A DNA stretch of 64,000 nt. It comes from Kosakonia oryzae (GTDB taxonomy: Bacteria; Pseudomonadota; Gammaproteobacteria; Enterobacterales; Enterobacteriaceae). Below, one piece after another: positions 10,880 to 20,790 of this stretch. Under the pieces are notes generated by a model that was not told where the DNA came from, did no database searches, and saw only the letters and a program-made list of their open reading frames with translations. Position numbers and translations under genes: made by a program. The stretch is from assembly GCF_001658025.2 (NCBI RefSeq), contig NZ_CP014007.2:2232001-2296000 (forward strand), given 5' to 3'. The stretch's first letter is position 1, and every line of letters begins with the position of its first letter.

Positions 10880-10888
10880 TGGTAAGAT
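10880..10888 (+). promoter_or_regulatory. Candidate extended -10 promoter for tsaB
   Basis: TGG followed by TAAGAT fits an extended -10 element about 35 bases before the tsaB ATG. No -35 hexamer is evident at normal spacing, as expected for extended -10 promoters. Assigned by eye only. Confidence 0.35.
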
Positions 10889-10923
10889 GCGCGCCATTTT
10901 GTTTTTCATGGACCGCTATACCC

Positions 10924-11619
10924 ATGCGAATTCTGGCTATTGATACCGCCACAGAAGCCTGTTCTGTCGCCCTGTGGAACGATGGTACTACCTTCGCTCA
11001 TTTCGAACTTTGCCCACGTGAACATACCCAACGCATCCTGCCGCTGGTCAGGGATGTGCTGGGTGATGCCGATCTTAAACTGACACAACTTGATGCGCTG
11101 GCCTTTGGCCGCGGGCCGGGGAGTTTTACCGGTGTGCGTATTGGTATTGGCATTGCGCAGGGACTTGCGCTGGGCGCCGAACTGCCGATGATTGGCGTTT
11201 CAACACTGGCAACAATGGCGCAGGGCGCATGGCGTAAAACTGGCGCAACCCGCGTACTTGCCGCGATTGATGCACGTATGGGTGAAGTCTACTGGGCAGA
11301 ATACCAGCGTGACGAGCAGGGCGTCTGGCACGGCGAAGAGACAGAAGCGGTGCTCAAACCGGAAGCGGTAAGCGAGCGCCTTCAGCAGCTTGATGGCCAG
11401 TGGGCAACGGTCGGTACTGGTTGGCCCGCATGGCCGGAGATGGGTAACGGTAATGCACTGACGCTCACGGACGGCGAAATCCTGCTCCCGACTGCAGAAG
11501 ATATGCTGCCGATTGCGCAGCAACTGTTCGCCGCACAGAAAACCGTTGCCGTGGAGCACGCTGAACCGGTTTATTTACGTAACGAAGTGGCATGGAAGAA
11601 ACTTCCTGGCCGGGAATGA
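10924..11619 (+). CDS. tsaB: tRNA threonylcarbamoyladenosine biosynthesis protein TsaB
   Basis: Essential cytoplasmic partner of TsaD and TsaE in making t6A37 on tRNAs that read ANN codons. The 231-residue protein has the same length as E. coli TsaB. The ASKHA-fold start [17 protein letters not shown] and the signature [13 protein letters not shown] are clear. The start at 10924 reproduces the conserved N-terminus; the frame is open upstream from 10774 but overlaps yoaA there and has no homologous sequence. yeaY follows 36 bases downstream. Confidence 0.96.
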   Translation: MRILAIDTATEACSVALWNDGTTFAHFELCPREHTQRILPLVRDVLGDADLKLTQLDALAFGRGPGSFTGVRIGIGIAQGLALGAELPMIGVSTLATMAQGAWRKTGATRVLAAIDARMGEVYWAEYQRDEQGVWHGEETEAVLKPEAVSERLQQLDGQWATVGTGWPAWPEMGNGNALTLTDGEILLPTAEDMLPIAQQLFAAQKTVAVEHAEPVYLRNEVAWKKLPGRE

Positions 11620-11655
11620 ATCTCAGTAATTACAACTGGGTGAAGGAGTCGCATC

Positions 11656-12246
11656 ATGGCGGGTCAAAAAAAAGTTATGCGCTGGTTGCTGGCAGGATTG
11701 GCAACGGCGGTGTTGAGTGGTTGTGTTTCTGTGCCTGACGCGATTAAAGGAACCAGTCCCACGCCGCAGGACGATTTAGTCCGGGTGATGAGTGCGCCGT
11801 CGCTGTACGTCGGTCAGGAAGCCCGCTTCGGCGGCAAAGTCGTGGATATCCAGAACCAGCAGGGGAAAACCCGGCTGGAGATCGCCTCCGTACCGCTCGA
11901 CAGCGGCGCCCGTCCGGTACTGGGCGAGCCTTCGGTCGGGCGAATTTATGCGGAGGTAAATGGCTTCCTCGATCCGGTTGATTTCCGCAATCAACTGGTC
12001 ACAGTGGTTGGACCGATTACCGGCACTGCGGATGGTAAAATCGGCGACGCCCCTTACAAATTTATGGTGATGCAGGCGACCGGCTATAAACGCTGGCATC
12101 TGACTCAACAAGTGATGATGCCGCCTCAACCGATAGACCCGTGGTTTTGGGGGCCGCCTGGTCGACACGGATGGCGAACAGGTTACCCCGGCTGGGGCTG
12201 GTACCCGCCAGAACCTGCCCGCGTAGAGACCATCGTGACAGAGTAA
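11656..12246 (+). CDS. yeaY: Slp-family outer membrane lipoprotein YeaY
   Basis: A 196-residue lipoprotein with an N-terminal signal and lipobox VLSGC (Cys23). It belongs to the Slp family of starvation-inducible outer-membrane lipoproteins. In E. coli yeaY is induced by sigma-E and stationary-phase conditions; its exact role is unknown. The C-terminus is rich in Pro/Trp/Gly ([11 protein letters not shown]), typical of the family. It follows tsaB closely and is ended by its own hairpin. Confidence 0.93.
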   Translation: MAGQKKVMRWLLAGLATAVLSGCVSVPDAIKGTSPTPQDDLVRVMSAPSLYVGQEARFGGKVVDIQNQQGKTRLEIASVPLDSGARPVLGEPSVGRIYAEVNGFLDPVDFRNQLVTVVGPITGTADGKIGDAPYKFMVMQATGYKRWHLTQQVMMPPQPIDPWFWGPPGRHGWRTGYPGWGWYPPEPARVETIVTE

Positions 12247-12271
12247 TCTCTTGTTTTATTGAATAAATGAG

Positions 12272-12295
12272 ACAGCGGCTAAGCCGCTGTTTCTG
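12272..12295 (+). terminator. Terminator after yeaY
   Basis: A perfect eight-base-pair stem, ACAGCGGC / GCCGCTGT, with a TAA loop lies 25 bases past the yeaY stop. It is followed by a weak U-tract (TTCTGTCTG). Confidence 0.7.
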
Positions 12296-12362
12296 TCTGT
12301 GGCTGTGTATAACAAAAATAATTAGTGACGGGCTTCGCAACCTTCAGTTCGCTTAATTAATA

Positions 12363-12379
12363 AACTGGTACGCTGAGTT
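12363..12379 (+). promoter_or_regulatory. FadR operator upstream of fadD
   Basis: AACTGGTACGCTGAGTT closely matches the FadR operator I recall at E. coli fadD (AGCTGGTATGATGAGTT). It sits about 75-90 bases upstream of the fadD start. FadR bound here would repress fadD until long-chain acyl-CoA releases it; fadR itself lies at 20035-20754 in this window. Confidence 0.7.
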
Positions 12380-12451
12380 AATATTATGTTAACGGCTTGT
12401 TTATTAAATGGGGTTGTGATGACCAGAAATACTCATTTTAGAGGTGATGCA

Positions 12452-14137
12452 TTGAAGAAGGTTTGGCTTAACCGTTACCCCGCCGATGTTCCGGCGGAGA
12501 TCAACCCCGACCGTTATCAATCCCTGGTAGAACTTTTTGAACACTCCGTCGCGCGTTACGCCGATCAACCCGCCTTCATCAACATGGGCGAGGTGATGAC
12601 CTTCCGCAAGCTGGAAGAGCGTAGCCGGGCGTTTGCCGCTTATTTACAGCAAGGCCTGGGGCTGAAAAAGGGCGATCGCGTCGCGTTGATGATGCCAAAC
12701 CTGCTGCAATATCCGGTCGCGCTGTTCGGCATTTTGCGCGCGGGCATGATTGTGGTGAACGTGAATCCGCTTTACACCCCGCGTGAACTTGAGCACCAAT
12801 TGAATGACAGCGGTTCTTCCGCAATTGTGATTGTCTCCAACTTTGCGCACACCCTGGAAAAGATCGTTGATAAGACGCAGGTACGTCACGTCATTCTGAC
12901 CCGCATGGGCGATCAGCTCTCTCCGGCGAAAGGCACGCTGGTGAACTTTGTCGTCAAATATGTGAAGCGTCTGGTACCGAAGTATCACCTGCCGGATGCC
13001 ATCTCTTTCCGCCGTGCGCTGCAAACCGGCTATCGCATGCAATACGTCAAGCCGGAAGTCGTCACCGGGGATCTGGCGTTTCTGCAATATACCGGTGGTA
13101 CAACCGGTGTCGCAAAAGGGGCGATGCTCACGCATCGCAATATGCTGGCGAACCTGGAGCAGGTCAACGCAACTTACGGGCCGCTGTTGCACCGCGGCAA
13201 AGAGCTGGTCGTCACAGCGCTACCGCTGTATCACATCTTTGCGCTGACCATGAACTGCCTGCTGTTTATTGAACTGGGCGGGCAGAACCTGCTGATCACC
13301 AACCCGCGTGACATTCCGGGGCTGGTCAAAGAGCTGAGCAAATATCCGTTCACCGCAATGACCGGCGTGAACACACTGTTTAACGCGCTGCTGAACAATG
13401 AAGAGTTCCGCGCGCTGGATTTCTCCTCGCTGCATCTTTCCGCTGGCGGCGGTATGCCAGTGCAACAGGCCGTTGCCGATCGCTGGGTGAAACTGACCGG
13501 GCAGTATCTGCTTGAGGGTTACGGCCTGACGGAATGCGCGCCGCTGGTGAGCGTCAACCCGCACGATATCGATTATCACAGCGGCAGCATTGGCCTGCCG
13601 GTGCCGTCGACGGAAGCCAAACTGGTAGACGACAACAATAACGAAGTGCCGCCGGGCGAGCCTGGCGAGCTATGCGTAAAAGGGCCGCAGGTGATGCTGG
13701 GTTACTGGCAGCGCCCGGATGCCACGGATGAAATTATCCGCGACGGCTGGCTGCATACCGGCGATATTGCGGTAATGGATGAAGAGGGGTTCCTGCGCAT
13801 TGTCGATCGCAAGAAAGATATGATCCTCGTCTCCGGTTTTAACGTCTATCCGAATGAAATCGAAGATGTGGTCATGCAGCATGCCGGGGTGCAGGAAGTT
13901 GCCGCCGTAGGGGTTCCGTCCGAAAACAGCGGCGAAGCGGTGAAGATCTTCGTGGTGAAAAAAGATGCGTCGCTGAGCGAAGATGCATTAATCGCCTTCT
14001 GCCGTCGCCAGCTCACCGGATATAAAGTGCCGAAGCTGGTCGAATTCCGCAATGAACTGCCAAAATCGAACGTTGGCAAGATCCTGCGGCGAGAATTGCG
14101 TGACGAAGCGCGCGCCAAAGTGGACAATAAAGCCTGA
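12452..14137 (+). CDS. fadD: Long-chain fatty acid-CoA ligase
   Basis: Peripheral inner-membrane enzyme that activates long-chain fatty acids to acyl-CoA with ATP, coupling their uptake to beta-oxidation. The 561-residue protein has the same length as E. coli FadD. The AMP-binding motif [11 protein letters not shown] is at 213-223, and the FACS signature DGWLHTGD with DRKKDMI lies in the C-terminal part. The start is TTG at 12452 after GAGGTG, giving KKVWLNRYP as in E. coli, where a TTG start is also used. An in-frame ATG further upstream (12386 or 12419) would add an unconserved leader. Confidence 0.96.
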   Translation: MKKVWLNRYPADVPAEINPDRYQSLVELFEHSVARYADQPAFINMGEVMTFRKLEERSRAFAAYLQQGLGLKKGDRVALMMPNLLQYPVALFGILRAGMIVVNVNPLYTPRELEHQLNDSGSSAIVIVSNFAHTLEKIVDKTQVRHVILTRMGDQLSPAKGTLVNFVVKYVKRLVPKYHLPDAISFRRALQTGYRMQYVKPEVVTGDLAFLQYTGGTTGVAKGAMLTHRNMLANLEQVNATYGPLLHRGKELVVTALPLYHIFALTMNCLLFIELGGQNLLITNPRDIPGLVKELSKYPFTAMTGVNTLFNALLNNEEFRALDFSSLHLSAGGGMPVQQAVADRWVKLTGQYLLEGYGLTECAPLVSVNPHDIDYHSGSIGLPVPSTEAKLVDDNNNEVPPGEPGELCVKGPQVMLGYWQRPDATDEIIRDGWLHTGDIAVMDEEGFLRIVDRKKDMILVSGFNVYPNEIEDVVMQHAGVQEVAAVGVPSENSGEAVKIFVVKKDASLSEDALIAFCRRQLTGYKVPKLVEFRNELPKSNVGKILRRELRDEARAKVDNKA

Positions 14138-14156
14138 GCTATGCGTTAGTCGCCTG

Positions 14157-14182
14157 AACGCCGGTTAAGCCGGCGTTTTTTA
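14157..14182 (+). terminator. Intrinsic terminator after fadD
   Basis: Stem AACGCCGG / CCGGCGTT with a short TTAAG loop followed by TTTTTAT, 20 bases past the fadD stop. Confidence 0.85.
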
Positions 14183-14208
14183 TGGGCGCAAACTAAAGAG
14201 ATGATGAT

Positions 14209-15336
14209 TTGAATTACCAGATGATAACGACGAATGACGGCCTTGCTTCACTGTGTGAAGCCGCCAGCGCGTTCCCGGCCATTGCCCTGGATACCGAATT
14301 TGTCCGTACCCGTACCTACTATCCGCAACTCGGTTTGATCCAGCTTTTTGATGGCGAACATACGGCGCTGATCGATCCGCTGACCATTACCGAGTGGGCG
14401 CCGTTTCGCGATCTGCTGATCAACACGCAGGTTGTCAAATACCTGCATGCCGGCAGTGAAGATCTGGAAGTGTTCCTCAACGCATTCGGCGTACAGCCGC
14501 AGCCGATGATTGATACCCAGATCCTCGCCGCATTTTGCGGTCGTCCGCTATCATGGGGATTTGCCGCGATGGTGGAAGAGTTTACCGGTCTGACGATTGA
14601 TAAAAGCGAATCCCGCACCGACTGGCTGGCGCGGCCGCTGACGGAGCGCCAGTGTGATTATGCTGCCGCTGACGTCTGGTATCTGCTGCCGATTGCCGAC
14701 AAGTTGATGGCGGAAACCCGCGCAGCCGGGCGGCTGGAAGCGGCGCTGGATGAGTGTCGCCTGATGATGCAGCGCCGCCAGGAAGTGCTGGCCCCGGAAG
14801 AGGCGTGGCGCGAGATAGGCAACGCCTGGCAGCTGCGTACGCGCCAGTTGGCCTGCCTGCGTCTGCTGGCAGAATGGCGTCTGCGTAAAGCCCGGGAACG
14901 CGATCTGGCGGTTAATTTTGTGGTGCGCGAAGAGAACCTGTGGGCGGTGGCGCGCTATATGCCTTCCAGCATGGGCGAACTGGACAGTATCGGCCTTTCC
15001 GGCAGTGAGATCCGTTTCCACGGCAAAACGCTGCTGGCGCTGGTCGCGCAGGCTCAGGCGCTGCCGGAAGAGGAGTTGCCGGAGCCGCTGCTCAATCTGA
15101 TGGATATGCCAGGTTATCGTAAAGCATTCAAAGCGATCAAATCGCTGGTACAGACCATCAGCGAAAGCCACAATATCAGCGTTGAGCTGCTGGCTTCTCG
15201 TCGGCAAATTAATCAGTTACTGAACTGGCACTGGAAGCTAAAACCACAGAATACTTTGCCGGAATTAATCAGTGGCTGGCGCGGGGAATTGATGGCCGAT
15301 CAACTGAACGCATTATTAGTGGAATACCCGAATTAA
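14209..15336 (+). CDS. rnd: Ribonuclease D
   Basis: 3'-5' exoribonuclease that trims tRNA precursors and other small RNAs. The 375-residue protein has the E. coli length. The DEDD-y catalytic residues are visible: Asp28 and Glu30 in ALDTEF, Asp85 in AGSEDLEVF, and Tyr/Asp in YAAADVWYLLP. An HRDC domain follows (about 210-290). The start codon is TTG, as in E. coli, where the UUG and a U-rich leader limit translation. The gene converges on minE across a shared terminator. Confidence 0.96.
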   Translation: MNYQMITTNDGLASLCEAASAFPAIALDTEFVRTRTYYPQLGLIQLFDGEHTALIDPLTITEWAPFRDLLINTQVVKYLHAGSEDLEVFLNAFGVQPQPMIDTQILAAFCGRPLSWGFAAMVEEFTGLTIDKSESRTDWLARPLTERQCDYAAADVWYLLPIADKLMAETRAAGRLEAALDECRLMMQRRQEVLAPEEAWREIGNAWQLRTRQLACLRLLAEWRLRKARERDLAVNFVVREENLWAVARYMPSSMGELDSIGLSGSEIRFHGKTLLALVAQAQALPEEELPEPLLNLMDMPGYRKAFKAIKSLVQTISESHNISVELLASRRQINQLLNWHWKLKPQNTLPELISGWRGELMADQLNALLVEYPN

Positions 15337-15373
15337 TAGCTGTAAATAATTACAGTGTTTCGCTGAAATAAAC

Positions 15374-15402
15374 AAAAAGGCAGAATTTCTTCTGCCTTTT
15401 TT
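15374..15402. terminator. Bidirectional terminator between rnd and minE
   Basis: AAAAAGGCAGAA / TTCTGCCTTTTTT with a TTTC loop has an A-run on one side and a T-run on the other. It can therefore end both rnd (plus) and minE (minus). Confidence 0.88.
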
Positions 15403-15423
15403 AATGCCTGGAAAACGGGAGTG

Positions 15424-15690
15424 TTATTTCGTTTCTTCCGTTTCCGGCAGGGTAACGTTAAGTTCCAGAATGGAAATATCGTCCCCTTTTTGTTCCAGCT
15501 GCACGGTTACCATTTCCGGATCGATTTGCACGTACTTGCAGATCACTTCCAGAATATCCCGCTTGAGCTGCGGTAAATAATGGGGTTCCGCGTCACTACG
15601 ACGACGTTCCGCAACAATAATCTGCAGACGCTCTTTCGCAATGCTGGCGGTATTCTTTTTTCTGGAGAGAAAAAAGTCGAGTAATGCCAT
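15424..15690 (-). CDS. minE: Cell division topological specificity factor MinE
   Basis: An 88-residue protein that stimulates MinD ATPase and drives pole-to-pole oscillation, keeping the MinCD inhibitor away from midcell. The N-terminal membrane-targeting and MinD-contact part ([15 protein letters not shown], then [11 protein letters not shown]) and the beta-rich topological domain are intact. It is the last gene of the minC-minD-minE operon, three bases after minD. Confidence 0.97.
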   Translation of the reverse strand: MALLDFFLSRKKNTASIAKERLQIIVAERRRSDAEPHYLPQLKRDILEVICKYVQIDPEMVTVQLEQKGDDISILELNVTLPETEETK

Positions 15691-15693
15691 AAC

Positions 15694-16506
15694 TTATCCT
15701 CCGAACAGGCGTTTGAGGAAACCTTTCTTCTCTTCTTCGATGAAGCGGAAAGGGCGTTCTTCTCCCAGCAGACGATCGACGGCATCGGCATACGCTTTAC
15801 CGGCGTCAGCGTTGGTATCCAGAATCACAGGCTCACCCTGGTTCGACGCGCGCAGCACGGATTGATCTTCCGGGATCACGCCAACCAGTTTGATACGCAG
15901 AATTTCCAGCACATCTTCCATGCTCAACATGTCGCCACGGTTCACACGACCGGGGTTATAGCGGGTCAGCAACAGATGTTCTTTAATCGGCTCTTCACCA
16001 TTTTCCGCGCGGCGCGACTTGGAAGCCAGAATGCCGAGGATACGGTCAGAGTCACGTACAGACGAGACTTCCGGGTTGGTGGTAATAATTGCTTCATCGG
16101 CGAAATAGAGCGCCATCAGCGCACCGGTTTCGATACCCGCCGGGGAGTCGCAGACGATAAAATCGAAGTCCATTTTCTTCAGATCTTCGAGCACCTTATC
16201 CACGCCGTCGCGGGTGAGGGCGTCTTTGTCGCGTGTCTGCGACGCCGGTAGAATATAGAGGTTTTCCGTGCGCTTATCTTTAATCAGCGCCTGGTTCAGA
16301 GTGGCATCGCCCTGAATGACGTTCACGAAATCGTACACGACGCGGCGCTCGCAACCCATGATCAGGTCAAGGTTACGCAGCCCAATATCGAAATCGATAA
16401 CCACGGTCTTTTTGCCCTTCTGGGCTAAACCAGTAGCGATGGCCGCGCTGGAGGTGGTCTTGCCAACGCCCCCTTTACCCGAAGTAACAACAATAATGCG
16501 TGCCAT
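15694..16506 (-). CDS. minD: Septum site-determining ATPase MinD
   Basis: Membrane-cycling ATPase that recruits MinC to the membrane and is released by MinE. The 270-residue protein has the deviant Walker A KGGVGKTT near the N-terminus and FIVCDSPAG as Walker B region. It ends in the C-terminal amphipathic membrane-targeting helix KKGFLKRLFGG. It is the middle gene of the min operon, 22 bases after minC. Confidence 0.98.
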   Translation of the reverse strand: MARIIVVTSGKGGVGKTTSSAAIATGLAQKGKKTVVIDFDIGLRNLDLIMGCERRVVYDFVNVIQGDATLNQALIKDKRTENLYILPASQTRDKDALTRDGVDKVLEDLKKMDFDFIVCDSPAGIETGALMALYFADEAIITTNPEVSSVRDSDRILGILASKSRRAENGEEPIKEHLLLTRYNPGRVNRGDMLSMEDVLEILRIKLVGVIPEDQSVLRASNQGEPVILDTNADAGKAYADAVDRLLGEERPFRFIEEEKKGFLKRLFGG

Positions 16507-16528
16507 AGGAGTTCCTTGTTAAAAGGGC

Positions 16529-17221
16529 TTAATTTAAGGGTTGAATTGTCAAAGCGTCGTTAATTAACTGCAAACGCGCTGCTTTGCCATAAAATTCGGC
16601 CGGGATTTTATCGCTCAGCCAGTATTCTCCCGCGATGGAGACCAGCTCCGGCGTGAGATGTGTGCAAAATATTTGTGCTTCTTTATCGCCGCCGGCACCT
16701 GCCAGCGCGCGGCCGCGCATCATGCCGTAAACATGGATATTGCCGTCGGCAATTAACTCTGCGCCTGCGCTAACGTGGCTGGTCACAATCAGATCACAGT
16801 GTGGTGCATAAATGCGCTGACCGGAACGAACTGGCATATCAACCAGGCGTGTTTTTGTGACCGGAGTAACAACCGGCTCGGGTTCCGGGGCGCTGACCTG
16901 ACGCGGTGCTTTCTCTTTGCCTTCTGTCAGTAAGGGAAGCCCGGCGCGTTCGATTTCTGCTTTCAGTTCGGTATCTTTACAACCGCTGATACCCACAACG
17001 CGCAGCCCGGATGCGGCAATAGTCTTTTGTAACTGGGGCCAGTTAACCGGACCTTCCAGCGCCGAGACATTAACAACCACGGGGGCATGTTGTAGAAAAG
17101 CAGGAGCCTGAGCGATTTTGTCTTCTAACGCCTGACGAATAACCTCGGGTTTTGCATCATGCAAGTGAACCACTGATAAGGTAAAACTACTGCCTTTTAG
17201 CTCGATGGGCGTGTTTGACAT
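16529..17221 (-). CDS. minC: Septum site-determining protein MinC
   Basis: Inhibitor of FtsZ ring assembly. The 230-residue protein has an N-terminal FtsZ-antagonist domain (about 1-105), a linker rich in Pro/Glu/Val, and a C-terminal beta-helix domain (about 125-230, [20 protein letters not shown]) that binds MinD. The start at 17221 gives [10 protein letters not shown], the conserved N-terminus. The frame stays open to 17467, but the extra residues are not conserved and the region there faces ycgL. Confidence 0.97.
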   Translation of the reverse strand: MSNTPIELKGSSFTLSVVHLHDAKPEVIRQALEDKIAQAPAFLQHAPVVVNVSALEGPVNWPQLQKTIAASGLRVVGISGCKDTELKAEIERAGLPLLTEGKEKAPRQVSAPEPEPVVTPVTKTRLVDMPVRSGQRIYAPHCDLIVTSHVSAGAELIADGNIHVYGMMRGRALAGAGGDKEAQIFCTHLTPELVSIAGEYWLSDKIPAEFYGKAARLQLINDALTIQPLN

Positions 17222-17343
17222 CCTGACCTTACTCATTTTGCTATTATCGCTCGCACACGGAGCAATATTCCGAAGACTATCAGGCATGTTATAGTCACTA
17301 TTATATTCAGGCAAGTAACCACCCGCTAATTCCGAGTAAAAGT

Positions 17344-17619
17344 ATGTTTTGTGTGATCTACCGAAGTACCCGACGCGATCAGACTTATCTGTATGTCGAA
17401 AAAAGAGACGATTTTTCCCGCGTGCCGGAAACTTTAATGCAAAGTTTTGGTCAACCGCAGTTGGCAATGATTTTACCCCTCGACGGGAGTAAAAAACTGG
17501 CCGGTGCCGATTTGGAAAAAGTAAAAGAGGCGCTGACTACTCAAGGCTATTATTTGCAATTACCGCCGCCGCCGGAAAATTTACTCAAACAGCATCTTGC
17601 TGATAACGACAAACAATAA
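17344..17619 (+). CDS. ycgL: YcgL-domain protein
   Basis: A 91-residue cytoplasmic protein of the YcgL family, divergent from minC. The conserved motifs [24 protein letters not shown] and [11 protein letters not shown] are present. The fold is known in the family, but the function is not firmly established. E. coli annotations are longer at the N-terminus; here MFCVIYRS is the only start with homology. Confidence 0.9.
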   Translation: MFCVIYRSTRRDQTYLYVEKRDDFSRVPETLMQSFGQPQLAMILPLDGSKKLAGADLEKVKEALTTQGYYLQLPPPPENLLKQHLADNDKQ

Positions 17620-17693
17620 TCTCCTTTCCCACAGTGGCAGAGTTTCTGCCGCTGCTTATTTTCCTTGCGGCGAGAGCCGTAACATATTGAGAT

Positions 17694-17722
17694 TTGACAA
17701 ACCGTCAGGCGGCGCGGATAGT
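17694..17722 (+). promoter_or_regulatory. Candidate sigma-70 promoter for ycgM
   Basis: A consensus -35 TTGACA (17694-17699), a 17-base spacer and a moderate -10 GATAGT (17717-17722) lie about 40 bases before the ycgM ATG. Confidence 0.5.
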
Positions 17723-17763
17723 CATTTTTCGCTCATGTTCAATGTGTTACTTAGGGGAAAAAC

Positions 17764-18423
<660 letters not shown>

Positions 18424-18501
18424 GGCAATTTGCCGCCTTAATCGGGCGGCAAAACTTGCATCCGCATGCCAGACTGGTTATAAGGTGCACCCTGTATTTC
18501 A

Positions 18502-18963
18502 ATGGCGGATTTCATCATGAGCGACACTCCTTTCTGGCAAAGCAAAACTCTCGAACAAATGACCGACGCGGAGTGGGAATCGCTGTGCGACGGCTGCGGT
18601 CAGTGCTGCCTGCATAAACTGATGGATGAAGACACCGATGAGATCTACTTCACCAACGTTGCCTGCCGTCAGTTGAATATCAAAACCTGTCAGTGCCGCA
18701 ACTACGAGCGGCGCTTCGAGTATGAACCAGACTGCATTAAGCTGACGCGCGAAAATCTGCCTACCTTCGAATGGCTGCCGCCGAGCTGCGCTTACCGCCT
18801 GCTGGCTGAAGGGAAATCGCTGCCGCTGTGGCATCCGTTGCGTACCGGTTCGAAAGCAGCGATGCATGCGGAGCGTATCTCGGTACGGCATATTGCGGTG
18901 AAAGAGTCGGAAGTCCAGGACTGGCAGGACCATATCCTCAACAAACCTGAATGGGCGGATTGA
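18502..18963 (+). CDS. ycgN: UPF0260 cysteine-cluster protein YcgN
   Basis: A 153-residue protein of the YkgJ-like cysteine-cluster family, nearly the same as E. coli YcgN. Cysteines in [26 protein letters not shown] and PSCAY suggest zinc or iron-sulfur binding. The function is unknown. The true start may be ATG 18502 or ATG 18517 (MSDTPFWQ); both preserve the family core. Confidence 0.9.
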   Translation: MADFIMSDTPFWQSKTLEQMTDAEWESLCDGCGQCCLHKLMDEDTDEIYFTNVACRQLNIKTCQCRNYERRFEYEPDCIKLTRENLPTFEWLPPSCAYRLLAEGKSLPLWHPLRTGSKAAMHAERISVRHIAVKESEVQDWQDHILNKPEWAD

Positions 18964-19146
18964 TCTGCCGAAATCGCTGTCACGAAAATAAAGCGTTAAT
19001 TTATTAAGCTGCCAATTAACAGCTCTTCGCCTGCATGTTTTATATATCCACGAAATATCGCCAGAGATATTCGGTGAAATTAATGGCGTGCTCCGCCAAT
19101 TAAATCTGACGCGGAGCGCCAGTTGCGCTTTCCCTGTTGAGGCATA

Positions 19147-19176
19147 AAAAAAACGCTCCCGAAGGAGCGTTTTTTT
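19147..19176. terminator. Bidirectional terminator between ycgN and dsbB
   Basis: AAAAAAACGCTCC / GGAGCGTTTTTTT with a CGAA tetraloop, symmetric enough to end transcripts from both sides. It overlaps the last bases of the dsbB stop. Confidence 0.88.
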
Positions 19177-19705
19177 AGCGACCGAACAGATCGCGTTTTT
19201 TCGGTTTGAACGGCTGGGCAATCAGTACCAGCAGCGCAACAATCAGATAAGCAACAAAAATACCCAGCAGCCATTGCGGCATGTCCAGCGTCAGGAACTC
19301 CCACTGACGTTCTGCACAATCCCCTGTCGCAACAAACACTTGCGGCAACCATTTATTGAGCGGCAACCACGCAGGAAAACGCGCGGCAAAATCGCAGGTC
19401 ATAAACGGCGAAGGGTGCAACTGAATCATCGTATGCTCCCAGGCGAGCTGGATACCGCGAATAGCGCTGTAAATCCAGATAACCAGAGCGACATAGCGGA
19501 GCGGCGTTTTAGGTGCAATGGCACCCACAATACCTGCGCCCATCACGCCAAATAGCGCACAACGTTCATAAATACAAAGCACGCAGGGTTTCAGCAGCAT
19601 CACATGCTGGAACCACAGCGCGACCATTTCAAGTGCAAACGCAGTAAGTGCCATAAGAAGCCAGGCACCGCGCCCACGCGAGCACTCATTTAAATATCGC
19701 AACAT
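19175..19705 (-). CDS. dsbB: Disulfide bond formation protein B
   Basis: Inner-membrane quinone reductase that reoxidises DsbA in the periplasm. The 176-residue protein has four membrane helices and both redox pairs: Cys41/Cys44 in KPCVLC and Cys104/Cys130 in MTCDF and GDCAE. The numbering matches E. coli exactly when the start is placed at 19705 (MLRYLNEC). The upstream neighbour on this strand should be nhaB by E. coli order, but it is absent. Confidence 0.97.
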   Translation of the reverse strand: MLRYLNECSRGRGAWLLMALTAFALEMVALWFQHVMLLKPCVLCIYERCALFGVMGAGIVGAIAPKTPLRYVALVIWIYSAIRGIQLAWEHTMIQLHPSPFMTCDFAARFPAWLPLNKWLPQVFVATGDCAERQWEFLTLDMPQWLLGIFVAYLIVALLVLIAQPFKPKKRDLFGR

Positions 19706-20034
19706 AATCTTTTCCCTGGAGATGCGTAGACAACGCAGTGTAAACGAAATCATTGTAGAGGCCACTAGCAGGCATCAAAATAATACGTAATCGAATGTTT
19801 ATCATGCGGAATGTCAAATTGGGAATAAACTTGCTGTTATTTTGCGCGAAACAAAATATTGATAGATTCTGGTTTGTTTCAAATGAAAGGCATGCTTAAA
19901 ACAGGGTTAAGCCTTGTAAAATCACGAAAATGGAGATGTGATCCCTTTTTTTCTTCTTGCCGTACGCTACCTGCACCGGACGGGGTCTGGTATGATGAGT
20001 GTCCTTTGCTTAGCTGTGTAATGGAAATTTGTCT
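19706..20034. other. dsbB-fadR intergenic region lacking nhaB
   Basis: In E. coli the sodium/proton antiporter gene nhaB lies between dsbB and fadR. Here only about 330 bases separate them and no NhaB-like sequence is visible in any frame. The stretch is AT-rich and holds the promoters of both genes, including the FadR-like site at 19986-20002. Confidence 0.7.
19986..20002 (+). promoter_or_regulatory. FadR-like site overlapping an extended -10 at fadR
   Basis: TCTGGTATGATGAGTGT resembles the FadR operator at E. coli fadD. It contains a consensus-like extended -10 (TGG then TATGAT, 19988-19996), 39 bases before the fadR ATG. The overlap suggests FadR may occupy its own promoter; inferred from sequence only. 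Confidence 0.5.
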
Positions 20035-20754
20035 ATGGTCATTAAGGCGCAGAGCCCGGCGGGTTTCGCGGAAGAATACATCATCGAAAGTATCTGGAAT
20101 AGTCGCTTTCCGCCAGGATCGATTCTTCCGGCTGAACGCGAACTCTCTGAACTGATCGGCGTCACTCGTACCACGTTACGTGAAGTGTTGCAGCGTCTGG
20201 CACGTGATGGCTGGCTGACGATTCAGCACGGCAAGCCCACGAAAGTGAATAACTTCTGGGAAACTTCCGGGCTGAATATTCTCGAAACACTGGCGCGTCT
20301 GGATCACGAAAGCGTTCCCCAGCTGATCGATAACCTGCTGTCGGTGCGTACCAATATCTCAACCATCTTTATTCGTACGGCATTCCGTCTGCATCCGGAT
20401 CAAGCGCTGCAGGTATTGGCCAAAGCGCGCGAGGTGGAAGATCACGCCGATGCGTTCGCCGATCTCGATTACAACGTTTTTCGTGGGCTGGCGTTTGCCT
20501 CCGGCAACCCAATCTATGGGCTGATTCTCAACGGCATGAAAGGGCTGTACACCCGCATCGGGCGTCATTACTTCTCCAGCCCGGAAGCCCGCAGCCTGGC
20601 GCTGGGTTTTTATCACCAGCTTGCTGAAGTGTGCGAACAGGCGCAATACGAGAAAGTCTATGAGCTGGTGCGTCGTTACGGCCATGAAAGCGGTGAAATC
20701 TGGCACCGCATGCAGAAAACGATGCCTGGCGATTTAGCGTTGCAGGTTCGATAA
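20035..20754 (+). CDS. fadR: Fatty acid metabolism regulator FadR
   Basis: GntR-family transcription factor that represses beta-oxidation genes such as fadD and activates fabA and fabB. Long-chain acyl-CoA releases it from DNA. The 239-residue protein has an N-terminal winged helix (about 1-75, with [13 protein letters not shown] as recognition region) and an all-helical acyl-CoA domain. It matches E. coli closely across its length. The start at 20035 (MVIKAQSP) is conserved; a TTG two codons earlier is less likely. Confidence 0.97.
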   Translation: MVIKAQSPAGFAEEYIIESIWNSRFPPGSILPAERELSELIGVTRTTLREVLQRLARDGWLTIQHGKPTKVNNFWETSGLNILETLARLDHESVPQLIDNLLSVRTNISTIFIRTAFRLHPDQALQVLAKAREVEDHADAFADLDYNVFRGLAFASGNPIYGLILNGMKGLYTRIGRHYFSSPEARSLALGFYHQLAEVCEQAQYEKVYELVRRYGHESGEIWHRMQKTMPGDLALQVR

Positions 20755-20756
20755 GC

Positions 20757-20788
20757 AAAAAAAACCCTCTGTGAACAGAGGGTTTTTT
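20757..20788. terminator. Bidirectional terminator between fadR and ycgB
   Basis: AAAAAACCCTCTG / CAGAGGGTTTTTT with a TGAA loop serves the convergent genes fadR (plus) and ycgB (minus). Confidence 0.9.
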
Positions 20789-20790
20789 CG

